Positions 19,853-29,416 of a DNA stretch of 62,055 nucleotides are shown one piece after another. The stretch is taken from positions 1 through 62,055 of the forward strand of contig NZ_MCWZ01000298.1 in NCBI RefSeq assembly GCF_002877365.1, given 5' to 3'. The notes beneath the pieces were generated by a model. That model ran no database searches. It was not told the origin of the DNA and worked only from the letters and a program-made list of their open reading frames with translations. A program made the position numbers and the translations under genes. This DNA is from Vibrio sp. 10N.261.55.A7 (GTDB lineage: Bacteria; Pseudomonadota; Gammaproteobacteria; Enterobacterales; Vibrionaceae). Each line of letters begins with the position of its first letter. Within the stretch, counting starts at the first letter, position 1.

Positions 19853-20908
19853 TTAATACTCGTCATCATCGTCGCCATCATCATTTTCAAACTCGGACAT
19901 GATGTCTTTGCCGAGGAAAGCGAGATCCGTTTTAACTACATCTGGGCGTTTAATTTTTTCTGATACTTGAACTGCTAGGTTTTCACCGGATCGGCCCATC
20001 TTGACTCGGTACGTCGGCAGTTCTTCAACAAACATGGTGGCGTGTTCTGGCATGGTAATCGGAATAATATCCCCTGCTTGAAGCTCCATCAGATCACGCA
20101 GAGAAATGTCTTGTTCTAGTAAGTTCACTCGGAAATTAACGGGAACATCCATGATCTCTTCACGGAGTGCAGAGCTCCAACGAATGTCCGTTTCCATTTT
20201 GTCCGATTGAACACCCGCATCAAGCAGCTCGCGAATAGGTTCAACCATGGAGTAAGGCATCACAACGTGGAAGTCACCACCGCCACCGTCCACTTCAATG
20301 TGGAAGGAGCTCACAACAATCACTTCTGTTGGGCTGACAATATTCGCCATGCTTGGGTTTACTTCTGAATCCAGATACTCAAATTCGACCCCCATTACCG
20401 GAGACCAAGCTTCTTTGTAATCTTCGAAAACTATCTTGAGTAGGAGCTGAACGATTCGTCTTTCCGTTGGCGTAAATTCACGACCTTCAATACGGGCATG
20501 GAAACGTCCATCACCACCGAAAAAGTTCTCTACTAGGATGAACACCAGTCGCGCTTCCATTGTCACGAGCGCCGTTCCTTTCAGCGGTCTGAATCGAACC
20601 ATGTTTAAACTGGTTGGGACATACAATGTATTTTGGTATTCACCAAACTTCATCATTTGTACGCCGTTAATTGACACTTCCGCCGTTTTTCTCAGCATAT
20701 TAAATAGGCTGATCCTCAAGTGCCGCGCAAAACGCTCGTTAATGAGCTCAAGCGTCGGCATTCGTCCGCGGACAATTCGGTCTTGCGAAGAGAAATCAAA
20801 GTTAACCGCCGAGGCATTATCTACCTCAGCTTCATCTTCCACTTCATCGACATCATCAACACCGTGAAGGAGCGCATCAATTTCATCTTGGCTTAATAGA
20901 TCGGTCAC
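19853..20908 (-). CDS. fliM: Flagellar motor switch protein FliM
   Basis: C-ring protein that binds phosphorylated CheY. 351 aa. The N-terminal LLSQDEIDALLHG (4-16) is the CheY-binding peptide, followed by an acidic linker, the CheC-like middle domain and a C-terminal SpoA domain. The last residues are a run of acidic amino acids. It starts 7 bases after fliL. Confidence 0.96.
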   Translation of the reverse strand: MTDLLSQDEIDALLHGVDDVDEVEDEAEVDNASAVNFDFSSQDRIVRGRMPTLELINERFARHLRISLFNMLRKTAEVSINGVQMMKFGEYQNTLYVPTSLNMVRFRPLKGTALVTMEARLVFILVENFFGGDGRFHARIEGREFTPTERRIVQLLLKIVFEDYKEAWSPVMGVEFEYLDSEVNPSMANIVSPTEVIVVSSFHIEVDGGGGDFHVVMPYSMVEPIRELLDAGVQSDKMETDIRWSSALREEIMDVPVNFRVNLLEQDISLRDLMELQAGDIIPITMPEHATMFVEELPTYRVKMGRSGENLAVQVSEKIKRPDVVKTDLAFLGKDIMSEFENDDGDDDDEY

Positions 20909-20915
20909 GTCACAC

Positions 20916-21413
20916 CTATTGGATTACAAAATCGGTAAACAAGACTCGCTCAATCACAGAGTGACCAACCGCACGCGTCAAATTCGCTTTAATGTCTTCG
21001 CTCGCTTTTTCGCGCAACTCTACACGACCATTCGCACTGCGCAGCTGATCAACCGTTGCAGATGCAAAAGTCCCTAGCAAAGCACTTTCAATAAGTGGAG
21101 AGTGATAGCGAGCGAGATTTTCGTTTTCACTGCCGCGCACCATTAACTGAACTTTTATTTGTACCAGCCTATCGCGAGAATCCCCAGTCACGTTGAATAA
21201 AAACGGTTGGGGGATATTTACATACGCGACAGGTTCTTCTGGAATATTCACCGCAGCTTGCATTTCAGCTTCAGCGCCATCAGGTTCGCTTGAACCCATC
21301 AAGAAAAATGCAGCACCACCGCCGCCAACGAGCAATACAACGACAGCAATAATAATGATTAAGAGTTTACTTTTTCCTTTGGGTGCTTCTTGTTCTAATT
21401 CTTCGTCAGCCAT
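20916..21413 (-). CDS. fliL: Flagellar stator-associated protein FliL
   Basis: Inner-membrane protein that supports stator function. 165 aa: cytoplasmic N-terminus, one membrane helix (about 17-40, IIIIAVVVLLVGGGGAAFF), periplasmic stomatin-like domain ending in ERVLFTDFVIQ. Second gene of the fliK operon, 43 bases after fliK. Confidence 0.95.
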   Translation of the reverse strand: MADEELEQEAPKGKSKLLIIIIAVVVLLVGGGGAAFFLMGSSEPDGAEAEMQAAVNIPEEPVAYVNIPQPFLFNVTGDSRDRLVQIKVQLMVRGSENENLARYHSPLIESALLGTFASATVDQLRSANGRVELREKASEDIKANLTRAVGHSVIERVLFTDFVIQ

Positions 21414-21456
21414 ATCCGTCTCAATTTTCTCTTTCTATCATTCTGTTTTGTATAGT

Positions 21457-23364
21457 TTAAGCGTAATAACTGATTCCATCACGCTTTGTTGTGACATTCA
21501 AATCAACTTTTGTGCCTGAATCAAGGTTTTCGTCACCATTTGTGGCTTGGCTGCCTGAAGCTTGACCAGATTGTTGGTTTTCTTGTGCGGCATAACGACC
21601 TTGTTGTTGCCCAGCACTTTGCTGCTGAACAGAAGAATCCCCCAATTGCATGCCTTGTTGAGCCAACATTTCGCGTAATCTTGGCATGGATTGCTCTATC
21701 ATTTCTCTTGCCTGAGGGTTACTGACTGTAAAGTGAACCGCGGTATTGTCGCCATTCATGTTCATGCGAATTTGCATTCTTCCCAACTCAGGTGGGTCAA
21801 GTCGAATATCAATATTTTTCAGGTTCTTCGACATCATCATTTGCACACGCTCAGCCATTTGATCCGTGGCCATTTCCCTATTCAGTGGCATAGGGGCTTG
21901 TGCCTGTGCCGCTGCATCTGTACGTGTTGCGGTGATACCCGGCTGCTGGCCTGCTGCTTGCGCAATTTGTTGAGCTAACGCCGCGTCTTTTGGATCATTT
22001 GATTGGGCTGAGTTAATCCCATTGGCCGCTTTTAATCCTAATGCTGCTTTCAACGCAGCCTGATTGCTCGCTTGACCATGCACACCCGTTGGCAGTGCGC
22101 TGTTTGCCGCCACCATTTGTTGCAATTGAGCTTGCGTTAAATCAGCAGGCATAGAAGAGGCCATATTTTCCATTGCGATTTTATCCAATGGAGACATTGC
22201 TTGCGCTGCTGTTTGATGTTGTTGATTGAGCGCCTGCTGGACTGAGGCAGCAACTGCAGCTTGATTTTGTGGAACAGGTACTTGGCCTCTCGACGCTTTC
22301 ATTGCGACTTCATCAAGCGCAGCCTGTTCAGCCGAAGCTGGGTTATTCCAAGCAATAGCACTGGCTCCCATTCCTGCTGCGACTATGGCTTCTTGCTCTA
22401 TTTGGCTCGTATCAGCAGCGCTCACTGAACCGACCGTCTGCATTGCCTGTGTATCTGCTCGTGGGTCAACACCTTCTACTGGTTGACCTTTAGAAGGGGA
22501 TACCTGAGTTAACTGCGCAGCGTTGGCTATCTCATCGTCTTGATTGACCATCTGACTACCCGCTACTGCCGCCGCTAGCATGTCTTTATCTGTATTTTTT
22601 GCTGAACCGTCTTGCACTGACATAGTGGCAACATCACTTTTAGCCAGACTGCTGTCGAGCTGTTCACCTTGTATAAAGGGTTTGATTGATTCAGGGAGTT
22701 CCGCCGCAGTGCTTTGACCACCTTCTATAGTCAAATCTACTTTTTCCTTGTTCGCCGCCTGCTTGATAGCTTGGGTTTCCTGCTCTTTGGTCCCGGTTGC
22801 TACCGCTGGAACTTTGGCGGCAGGATCACCATCATCTTCTTGCTGAGGCAATGGTTTGCCGTTATTCCCCTTAAGTGCGTTATTTGATTCATTCAAACGA
22901 TCGAGTAACTCATCACTCTCGCTCACCGTCTGAGACGCACTCTTAGAGCTTTGTTCTTGGTTTTCTTTATCTGACTTAGCCATGGTCACCGCTTTATCGA
23001 GCGACTTATCTTCCTCATCGGTTGCGCTCTTTACTGCCTTGCTATCAGTATCAGATGCATTCGCTTGCTTTAAAAGTGCATCGGCACTTTCATCGCTTTC
23101 TGAATCACTTGCTTTAGCGACACTCTTTCCATCCGCCCCTTCAGAATCAACGGCTTGCCCTTCCTTCTCGGCCCCATCTACTGGCGCATTCTTTGCCGTT
23201 TCATCACCATCGATTAAATCACCTACCATCTCAGAGAATGCAGCAAAAAAGCCACCCGATTCAGTCGAAGTTGCATCAGACACTTCAGATGCAGCCCCGC
23301 TACCAACAGAAGCAGTGGCTTTAGTTTTTGGGCTATCGGAAACTGGCGTAAGATTTATATTCAT
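21457..23364 (-). CDS. fliK: Flagellar hook-length control protein FliK
   Basis: Secreted molecular ruler that sets hook length and triggers the FlhB switch. 635 aa, longer than the roughly 400 aa enteric protein. The N-terminal two thirds are low-complexity, rich in Ser, Asp, Ala and Gln. The conserved hook-length domain is at about 500-600 with IRLDPPELGRMQIRM and SNPQAREMIEQSMPRLREML, followed by a Gln-rich tail. First gene of the fliKLMNOPQR-flhB series, with a sigma54-type promoter 104 bases upstream of its start. Confidence 0.94.
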   Translation of the reverse strand: MNINLTPVSDSPKTKATASVGSGAASEVSDATSTESGGFFAAFSEMVGDLIDGDETAKNAPVDGAEKEGQAVDSEGADGKSVAKASDSESDESADALLKQANASDTDSKAVKSATDEEDKSLDKAVTMAKSDKENQEQSSKSASQTVSESDELLDRLNESNNALKGNNGKPLPQQEDDGDPAAKVPAVATGTKEQETQAIKQAANKEKVDLTIEGGQSTAAELPESIKPFIQGEQLDSSLAKSDVATMSVQDGSAKNTDKDMLAAAVAGSQMVNQDDEIANAAQLTQVSPSKGQPVEGVDPRADTQAMQTVGSVSAADTSQIEQEAIVAAGMGASAIAWNNPASAEQAALDEVAMKASRGQVPVPQNQAAVAASVQQALNQQHQTAAQAMSPLDKIAMENMASSMPADLTQAQLQQMVAANSALPTGVHGQASNQAALKAALGLKAANGINSAQSNDPKDAALAQQIAQAAGQQPGITATRTDAAAQAQAPMPLNREMATDQMAERVQMMMSKNLKNIDIRLDPPELGRMQIRMNMNGDNTAVHFTVSNPQAREMIEQSMPRLREMLAQQGMQLGDSSVQQQSAGQQQGRYAAQENQQSGQASGSQATNGDENLDSGTKVDLNVTTKRDGISYYA

Positions 23365-23467
23365 ATCGGTAACACTCTTAGCAAGGAAACGGTTTACTTC
23401 GTTCTCATTATCTCAGCGGCAAATAGGATGAATGGAAGCTCCTAAACGCTATTTAACTCAAGATAAT

Positions 23468-23483
23468 TGCAAGAAGTACGCCA
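23468..23483 (-). promoter_or_regulatory. Sigma54-type promoter for fliK operon
   Basis: On the minus strand TGGCGTACTTCTTGCA: TGGC and TTGCA elements with the GG and GC pairs 10 bases apart, as RpoN requires. It lies between fliJ and fliK and fits class III control by FlrC. Confidence 0.8.
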
Positions 23484-23493
23484 AGAGTTTTAG

Positions 23494-23946
23494 CTAAAAG
23501 AGATCTCGCTTCGATTTGATGCGACTAAACTGAAGGGTTGAAAACTCATCCAGTTGCTTCTGCTCTCGAGCGTCTTGAAGCTTCTGCTGCTCGGACTGTT
23601 TCTTTTCTAATAACCATTCATAAGAACGACGTTGTTTTCGCACTTCTAACCAGTGCTCTTGGCAGTTATCCACTTGGCTTTTAAAGTGCTCCTCTGCCAG
23701 TTTTTGTTTGGCGAGCGTTTCATCCAATTGGGTTAGAAATCGATTAAGGTGGCCATATTCACTGGCCGTTAACCCCTGCTTTCCGCGATCGATCAATTGC
23801 TGGCAATAATCAAGGCGATACTTTTCAATTTGTGAAAGTTGATCGTAATAATTATCGAGTTCAGAGCGAGCCTGGTTAAGTGCCAATACCGCTTGGTCTT
23901 CGCGATCTTTAGATTGTTCCAGCAAGAACCCTAACGCATTATCCAT
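23494..23946 (-). CDS. fliJ: Flagellar export chaperone FliJ
   Basis: Soluble export component that contacts the FliI ATPase and FlhA. 150 aa, almost wholly coiled coil with Gln/Lys/Glu heptads, family length. It follows fliI by 4 bases and ends the fliEFGHIJ operon. Confidence 0.93.
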   Translation of the reverse strand: MDNALGFLLEQSKDREDQAVLALNQARSELDNYYDQLSQIEKYRLDYCQQLIDRGKQGLTASEYGHLNRFLTQLDETLAKQKLAEEHFKSQVDNCQEHWLEVRKQRRSYEWLLEKKQSEQQKLQDAREQKQLDEFSTLQFSRIKSKRDLF

Positions 23947-23950
23947 ATCG

Positions 23951-25276
23951 CTATGACTCTATCTGTAGTACGTTTTTAAGCATGCCCACGCACATTGCGT
24001 ACGGTACGCTCTCTTTCATACTTTGCTGCAGATACTCGTCCAATCGAGGTTTGAGCGTAAATGCACTGTCTATCGCCTGATCACTGCCTGGTTTATAAGC
24101 ACCAATTGAAACCAAGTCCTGGTTTTTGCGACAAATTGACAGCACTTGTCTCACCGCTTTCGACATTAACATGTGTTCTTCAGAAGTGATCTGAGGCATC
24201 ACTCGACTTACCGATTTTTCTACATCAATCGCCGGATAGTGCCCTGCATCAGCCATTTCACGAGAAAGTACCACGTGACCGTCCAATATGGCACGTGAGG
24301 CGTCGGCAATGGGGTCTTGCAGATCATCACCTTCAGTCAATACGGTAAAGAAAGCGGTAATCGACCCTTGTTCTTCACTCCCGTTACCTGCTCTTTCCAC
24401 CAACGCAGGCAATTTCGCAAATACCGAGGGCGGGTAGCCTTTCGTGGCGGGAGGCTCACCGACTGACAGTGCAATCTCACGCTGAGCTTGGGCAAATCGA
24501 GTTAGTGAATCCATTAAAAGCAGAACATCGAGCCCTTGATCTCGAAAATATTCCGCAACCGTGAGCGCCGTCTGGCAACCTTTTAATCGCATCAATGGTG
24601 AAGAGTCAGCAGGCGCGGCAACAACAACGGAACGCTGTCGTCCATCGACTCCTAGGATCTCTTCAATAAACTCTTTCACTTCTCGTCCACGCTCACCGAT
24701 CAGGCCAACAACGACAACCTGAGCCGTTGTTCCTCTGGTCATCATTCCGAGAGTGACTGACTTACCGACACCTGAACCGGCAAACAGCCCAATTCGTTGG
24801 CCCTTGCCGACGGTGAGTAGGCCGTTTATCGCTTTTAGGCCTACGTCTAACGGTTCAGTGATGGGTTTACGTGACAGTGGATTAATAGGAGCGGAATTAA
24901 AAGCGGCGCGCTTTTCGGTATAGATAGCGCCAAGACCGTCGATCGGGTTTCCGACACCATCAATGACACGGCCAAGCAGCTCCATGCCCACAGGCAGGCC
25001 AACGTCCGTCGTCAGTGGCGTCACTTTCGCACCGGGTAAAACGCCCGTGATTTGCTCACTTGGCATGAGATAGAGATTATCACCTGAGAAGCCAACGACT
25101 TCAGCTTCCATTTCACCAGACATGGTTTCAACCGAACATAAGCTGCCAATTGGCGCACGACACCCTGTCGCTTCCAAGGTCAGCCCTACCACTCTCACCA
25201 ATTTCCCAGATGCAACCGGTTTACAGCTGACCCCATGAGTTTTGTATTGGTTGAGGCGTTCGGCTAATGGCAACAT
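23951..25276 (-). CDS. fliI: Flagellar export ATPase FliI
   Basis: Hexameric ATPase of the export apparatus. 441 aa, F1-beta-like. Walker A is AGSGVGKS (166-173); Walker B is [11 protein letters not shown], and it is followed by the family motif [17 protein letters not shown]. Its ATG overlaps the fliH stop by one base (TAATG), so the two are translationally coupled. Confidence 0.97.
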   Translation of the reverse strand: MLPLAERLNQYKTHGVSCKPVASGKLVRVVGLTLEATGCRAPIGSLCSVETMSGEMEAEVVGFSGDNLYLMPSEQITGVLPGAKVTPLTTDVGLPVGMELLGRVIDGVGNPIDGLGAIYTEKRAAFNSAPINPLSRKPITEPLDVGLKAINGLLTVGKGQRIGLFAGSGVGKSVTLGMMTRGTTAQVVVVGLIGERGREVKEFIEEILGVDGRQRSVVVAAPADSSPLMRLKGCQTALTVAEYFRDQGLDVLLLMDSLTRFAQAQREIALSVGEPPATKGYPPSVFAKLPALVERAGNGSEEQGSITAFFTVLTEGDDLQDPIADASRAILDGHVVLSREMADAGHYPAIDVEKSVSRVMPQITSEEHMLMSKAVRQVLSICRKNQDLVSIGAYKPGSDQAIDSAFTLKPRLDEYLQQSMKESVPYAMCVGMLKNVLQIES

Positions 25277-26073
25277 TACTCGCCACCTTGATGACGATTA
25301 CTGCCACAAAAGCTAGAGATAACCGAGCGAACGCGCTCTTCCAGTCGGTAGTTAACGCTCGACTCACCCGCTTCAATTTGTACATCGCCACGGTTAAGGG
25401 CAGGCTCCGTATGCAGCGTCCAATTACGAAAATCGAGTTCTTTCTCACCATAAGACTGGCGAATGATCTCTGCATCTTCTGGATGAAGTTTTAGGGTGAT
25501 TGCGTGACCAGAAACAGGCAGCGCTTCCACAGATTGTTTTAAAGAATCGAGGATGACTTGAGGGTTGGTTTGCGCTTCTACGTGAACCACTTCTTTGACT
25601 AAGATAAGCACCATGTCTACCAACTGCTTTTCAACCTGAGCATTCATAAGTTCAAGAGGTTGCGCGAACTGGTTAGCCAGGCCGACAAAAGTTTGCACCT
25701 GCTGATCTATCTGTTCCTGAGCGGCCACTAAGCCTTCAGTCTGGCCAGATTCTAGGCCTTCTTTATGGCCTTCTTCTAGCCCCTGCTCTTTGCCTTTTTC
25801 GTAGCCTTGTTTGAAGCCGGCTTCTTGCCCTTGCAGTAGGCCTTCTTGATACGCCGATTGCTTAATATTTTCAATATCTGCGTCGGTGAGTTCAACGGGG
25901 GCTTCTTCAACCGGTTCATCAAAACTAGGCACCCACCCTGGGTCGTAGTTCATGGCCGTGTCTTTGGCTTCTTTATTTACCTCTGCCCCATAGTCAGGTA
26001 AGCCCCATTTTTTAGGCTGAGCTTCGGAGTCGTTATCGAGGCGTAAAAAGCCTCGTTTTCTTTCACCTGACAT
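25276..26073 (-). CDS. fliH: Flagellar export ATPase regulator FliH
   Basis: Stator-like partner that dimerises and holds FliI. 265 aa: charged N-terminus, a ladder of GxxxG repeats at 78-114, coiled coil, and the conserved C-terminal FliI-binding domain. The GxxxG ladder is a known FliH trait and here has ten glycines spaced exactly four apart. It is 130 bases downstream of fliG, the only sizeable gap in this operon. Confidence 0.95.
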   Translation of the reverse strand: MSGERKRGFLRLDNDSEAQPKKWGLPDYGAEVNKEAKDTAMNYDPGWVPSFDEPVEEAPVELTDADIENIKQSAYQEGLLQGQEAGFKQGYEKGKEQGLEEGHKEGLESGQTEGLVAAQEQIDQQVQTFVGLANQFAQPLELMNAQVEKQLVDMVLILVKEVVHVEAQTNPQVILDSLKQSVEALPVSGHAITLKLHPEDAEIIRQSYGEKELDFRNWTLHTEPALNRGDVQIEAGESSVNYRLEERVRSVISSFCGSNRHQGGE

Positions 26074-26203
26074 GGCGTACCTTAATTCTTTATTCGAGAT
26101 ACGTGAGACGTCGTCGTATCAAATAGTCGAGCTCTGCACGTTAAATTGGAGAACAGGCGCCACAAAGCGCCATTCAAATTTTAGACTCAAGCGATCACTA
26201 TGA

Positions 26204-27259
26204 TTATAGGAACTCGTCCGCACCACCAGAAAGCATGATTTCGCCGTTGTCGGCCATGCGTCTTGCAATCGCAAGGATCTCTTTCTGCGCCGCTTCTACA
26301 TCCGATACTTTTACTGGAGGCATTGCTTCCAAATCGTCGGCCATCATCTCAGCAGCACGTTTCGACATGTTCTTGAATATCTTATCTCGTAGTCCATCAT
26401 CAGCCCCTTTAAGAGACTTTTGTAGGACATCTTGAGGGACATCACGCAGCAACTTTTGAATACCTTGATCGTCAACTTCGATGAGGTTTTCAAAGACAAA
26501 CATAAGATCTTGAATCTGCGTTGCCATATCTTCATCTTGGTCGCGAATTTGGTCAATAAGCGCCCCTTCAACATTGGTATCCATGTAGTTCATGATTTCA
26601 GCGGCTGCTTTCAGGCCACCAATTTTGGCTGCTTGAGCACCAGCTTGACCAGCAAACTGTTTCTCCATGATTTCGTTCAACTCAGCCAGTGCAGATGGTT
26701 GAACTTCTTCAAGGTTAGCAATTCGCATCATGAGATCTAAACGGTCACGTTCCGCAAACTGAGATAAGATCTCAGCGGATTGATCCGCCTCTAGATAGGA
26801 CAGAACGATAGTTTGAATCTGAGGGTGTTCATTAATAATAATGCTGGCCACTTGACGTGGATCCATCCATTTCAATGAATCCAGACCTTTAGAGCCCGTA
26901 CCCAACAATATTTGGTCAACAAGGTTGTTGGCTTTGTCTTCACCAAGAGCAGCAACAAGTGCATTACGCATAAAGTCTTCGCTGCCCATACCAATGTTGG
27001 TGTATTTCTGGATGTCTTCCAAAAATGCACGATGCACTGCACCCACTTTTTCTTGGCTAAGATCTGAGGCTTGCGCCATGGCACTACCAACACGCTGAAC
27101 TTGCTTCGGTTCTAAGTGACGAATGATACCCGCAGCATCTTCTTCATTAAGACTCAACAGCAGAATCGCGGCTTTTTCATCACCCGTGATCGTTGAAATG
27201 TCGACGGTCTGTTCGTCACCGTTGGCCCCATCTTCTTGGGGTACAATATCGTTAGGCAT
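26204..27259 (-). CDS. fliG: Flagellar motor switch protein FliG
   Basis: C-ring protein that contacts the stator and generates torque. 351 aa, normal length, with N-terminal FliF-binding, middle and C-terminal charged domains. The torque region includes LMFVFENLIEVDDQGIQKLLRDV near 250-275. It overlaps fliF by 8 bases. Confidence 0.97.
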   Translation of the reverse strand: MPNDIVPQEDGANGDEQTVDISTITGDEKAAILLLSLNEEDAAGIIRHLEPKQVQRVGSAMAQASDLSQEKVGAVHRAFLEDIQKYTNIGMGSEDFMRNALVAALGEDKANNLVDQILLGTGSKGLDSLKWMDPRQVASIIINEHPQIQTIVLSYLEADQSAEILSQFAERDRLDLMMRIANLEEVQPSALAELNEIMEKQFAGQAGAQAAKIGGLKAAAEIMNYMDTNVEGALIDQIRDQDEDMATQIQDLMFVFENLIEVDDQGIQKLLRDVPQDVLQKSLKGADDGLRDKIFKNMSKRAAEMMADDLEAMPPVKVSDVEAAQKEILAIARRMADNGEIMLSGGADEFL

Positions 27260-29000
27260 CTTCCATCCAATTCTTCACAACTTGAGCAGCAAGCTCAGGT
27301 TCATTAGCCACTAATGCACGTACCGCTTTAAGTACATCTTCGTCTTTATGGAGATTAGGTAAATCAATGCTTGAACCAAACTCAAACAGTTCGCCACCCT
27401 CAATGTCACCGCCAATCAGGCTAGTTTCACCGTCCACACCGATTGGCATGCCATCAGGTCCGTACATCCCTTCATCTTCATCAGCAGCAGGGTTGAGCAG
27501 TTTCTTCATAGCCGGGCGAACCAACACAAGAATCACAACAACGATGACTAATGCACTCGCAAACCAGCGAATCCAATCATTGAAGTTCGGGTGCTCCCAA
27601 ATTGGCACATCAGCAATGGTTTCCATCTCTGGTACAGCAAAGTTCATGCTCAATACATTGAGTAAATCACCACGGCTTTCGTTAAAACCAACCGCACCAA
27701 TCAACACCTGACGAATTGAATTTAGGTCACCTTCACTCAATGCGGTATACGTCGTCTCGCCCGTTTCAGGGTTGACGGAACTTTGGTTCTTGATCGCGAC
27801 CGCAACGGTTTGTCGATTCACAGTGCCCGCTTGTCGTCTCTCGTGGCTAATCGTGGTATCAAGTTCGAAGTTTCGAGTGGCTTCTTTGTGCACAGAGCCT
27901 TGACCCAGTAGCGAGCCATCTTTCATTTGAGCAACATCTTGAGGGATGGACGCATCGGCTGGAGGCTGGTTACTGAGCGCTCCAGGAACACCCGCAACAA
28001 CGTTTCCGTTATTGTAATCTTCTAGCGTATATTCGCTTCGAGTCGCAGGGGTATTGGGATCAAATTGTTTTCTTGTCTGCTCAATCGCACTGAAATCCAG
28101 TTCAATATCCACTTGCGCGGTGTAGTTACCAAAACCTAAGATTGGGATAAGAACAGAGTCAATTTTTTCGCGCATCGCTTGTTCTTGCTTGCGCTCTAAC
28201 TCATGCTCTTTACGACGAGCGGCTGACGCTGGATCTTGAGAGCCAGAGCTGAGCAATCGACCGTGTTGATCGGTCACCGTCACGCGAGTTGGTTTCATTC
28301 CTGGTACAGCACTCGCAACCATATCGACGATAGAATCAACTTCTGTCTGTCGTAAATTGGTGCCGGTTCTAAGCGTAAGGAAAACAGATGCAGAGGCTTC
28401 TTGATTGTGTCGAACAAACACACTCTGCTTAGGCAATGCAAGTAACACGCGTGCTCTTCGCACTTGGTTCATCTCTTCCATTGCTTTGGAAAGCTGACGT
28501 TCACGGCTTAATTTAAGACGTTCTAGCTCTAGGCGCTGTGATACGCCAAAGCCCATGTCTTGCATTAAAATCTCATCGCCAGCGTTGCTCGTTTGGTTCA
28601 GACCAGCGCGAGATAGATTAAGCTTCAAACTGTTATATTCGCCAACAGGCACAAGTATGGTGTTACCGTCGAGTCGGTATTCCAGCTTCTGTTGATCGAG
28701 GTAATCTAAAACCGGGATAAGTTCGTCTGTTTCATAGGCACCTAATGGGCGCATTTCAGGCTCTTTAACCCAGAAAAACAACATGACTATTAGAGCGACA
28801 CAGATAGAAATAGAAAGGACGAGAACCACTTGACGAAGCAAATCTAAATCACCGATTGCCATATCAAATTTCGATGAACTCTTTTCGTCTAGATCGGGGT
28901 TCTGTGCGTGCGCATCAAGATCAGAGCTCACCATCGCGGTACTGTCTGCTGAATCTGATAGCGCTAAGTCTGTTGTTTGGGTATCGTCGGCCACGGTCAA
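27252..29000 (-). CDS. fliF: Flagellar MS-ring protein FliF
   Basis: Forms the membrane MS ring on which the basal body is built. 582 aa: acidic N-terminal extension, first membrane helix (about 55-75), periplasmic ring-building domains, second helix (about 475-493, FASALVIVVVILVLVRP) and a cytoplasmic tail ending in the FliG-binding region AAQVVKNWMEDA. It is 9 bases after fliE. Confidence 0.97.
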   Translation of the reverse strand: MTVADDTQTTDLALSDSADSTAMVSSDLDAHAQNPDLDEKSSSKFDMAIGDLDLLRQVVLVLSISICVALIVMLFFWVKEPEMRPLGAYETDELIPVLDYLDQQKLEYRLDGNTILVPVGEYNSLKLNLSRAGLNQTSNAGDEILMQDMGFGVSQRLELERLKLSRERQLSKAMEEMNQVRRARVLLALPKQSVFVRHNQEASASVFLTLRTGTNLRQTEVDSIVDMVASAVPGMKPTRVTVTDQHGRLLSSGSQDPASAARRKEHELERKQEQAMREKIDSVLIPILGFGNYTAQVDIELDFSAIEQTRKQFDPNTPATRSEYTLEDYNNGNVVAGVPGALSNQPPADASIPQDVAQMKDGSLLGQGSVHKEATRNFELDTTISHERRQAGTVNRQTVAVAIKNQSSVNPETGETTYTALSEGDLNSIRQVLIGAVGFNESRGDLLNVLSMNFAVPEMETIADVPIWEHPNFNDWIRWFASALVIVVVILVLVRPAMKKLLNPAADEDEGMYGPDGMPIGVDGETSLIGGDIEGGELFEFGSSIDLPNLHKDEDVLKAVRALVANEPELAAQVVKNWMEDA

Positions 29001-29009
29001 TTACCTAAT

Positions 29010-29321
29010 CTATACTGGCATGTTCATAAGTTCTTTGTACGATTCAACAAGCTTGTTTCGTACTTGTATTGTCGCCTCAAAAGCAACACTCGATTTATTT
29101 CGAGCAATCATGACATCTGAAAGAGAAACGTCTTCGTCACCGCGGTCAAAGCGCATCTGCAAATTGCCCGATGCTTTCTGTAAACCATTCACGTTATTAA
29201 TCGCCTTGGTCAACATATTGCCAAAATCCGCACCTACCGTGTGTCCAGTGGCCGTAGGCTTTGTGTTTGTCGCCTCAAGCTTAAGCGCTTGCATCTCTCC
29301 CTGAAGACCATCGATTCTCAT
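29010..29321 (-). CDS. fliE: Flagellar hook-basal body protein FliE
   Basis: Adaptor between MS ring and rod. Frame open to a TTG at 29339, but the ATG at 29321 follows an AGAGG site with five-base spacing and gives the family length of 103 aa and the typical start RIDGLQGEMQAL. The C-terminus SSVAFEATIQVRNKLVESYKE is conserved. First gene of fliEFGHIJ, with a sigma54-type promoter just upstream. Confidence 0.94.
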   Translation of the reverse strand: MRIDGLQGEMQALKLEATNTKPTATGHTVGADFGNMLTKAINNVNGLQKASGNLQMRFDRGDEDVSLSDVMIARNKSSVAFEATIQVRNKLVESYKELMNMPV

Positions 29322-29372
29322 AACAACCTCTAATGCCAATTCTTTGACTTATGCTAATTCCTAACCAATTAA

Positions 29373-29388
29373 TGCAATTATTACGCCA
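29373..29388 (-). promoter_or_regulatory. Sigma54-type promoter for fliE operon
   Basis: On the minus strand TGGCGTAATAATTGCA, with GG and GC 10 bases apart, 52 bases upstream of the fliE ATG and past the flrC stop. A weaker GG-N10-GC match also lies about 25 bases closer to fliE. Confidence 0.8.
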
Positions 29389-29416
29389 TATTGTAAACGA
29401 CTAATTTGATACATAT

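Noticed and set aside
23365..23467. Extra small gene in the fliJ-fliK gap
   Set aside because: The gap is accounted for by the sigma54-type promoter and leader; no frame with a start and family features.
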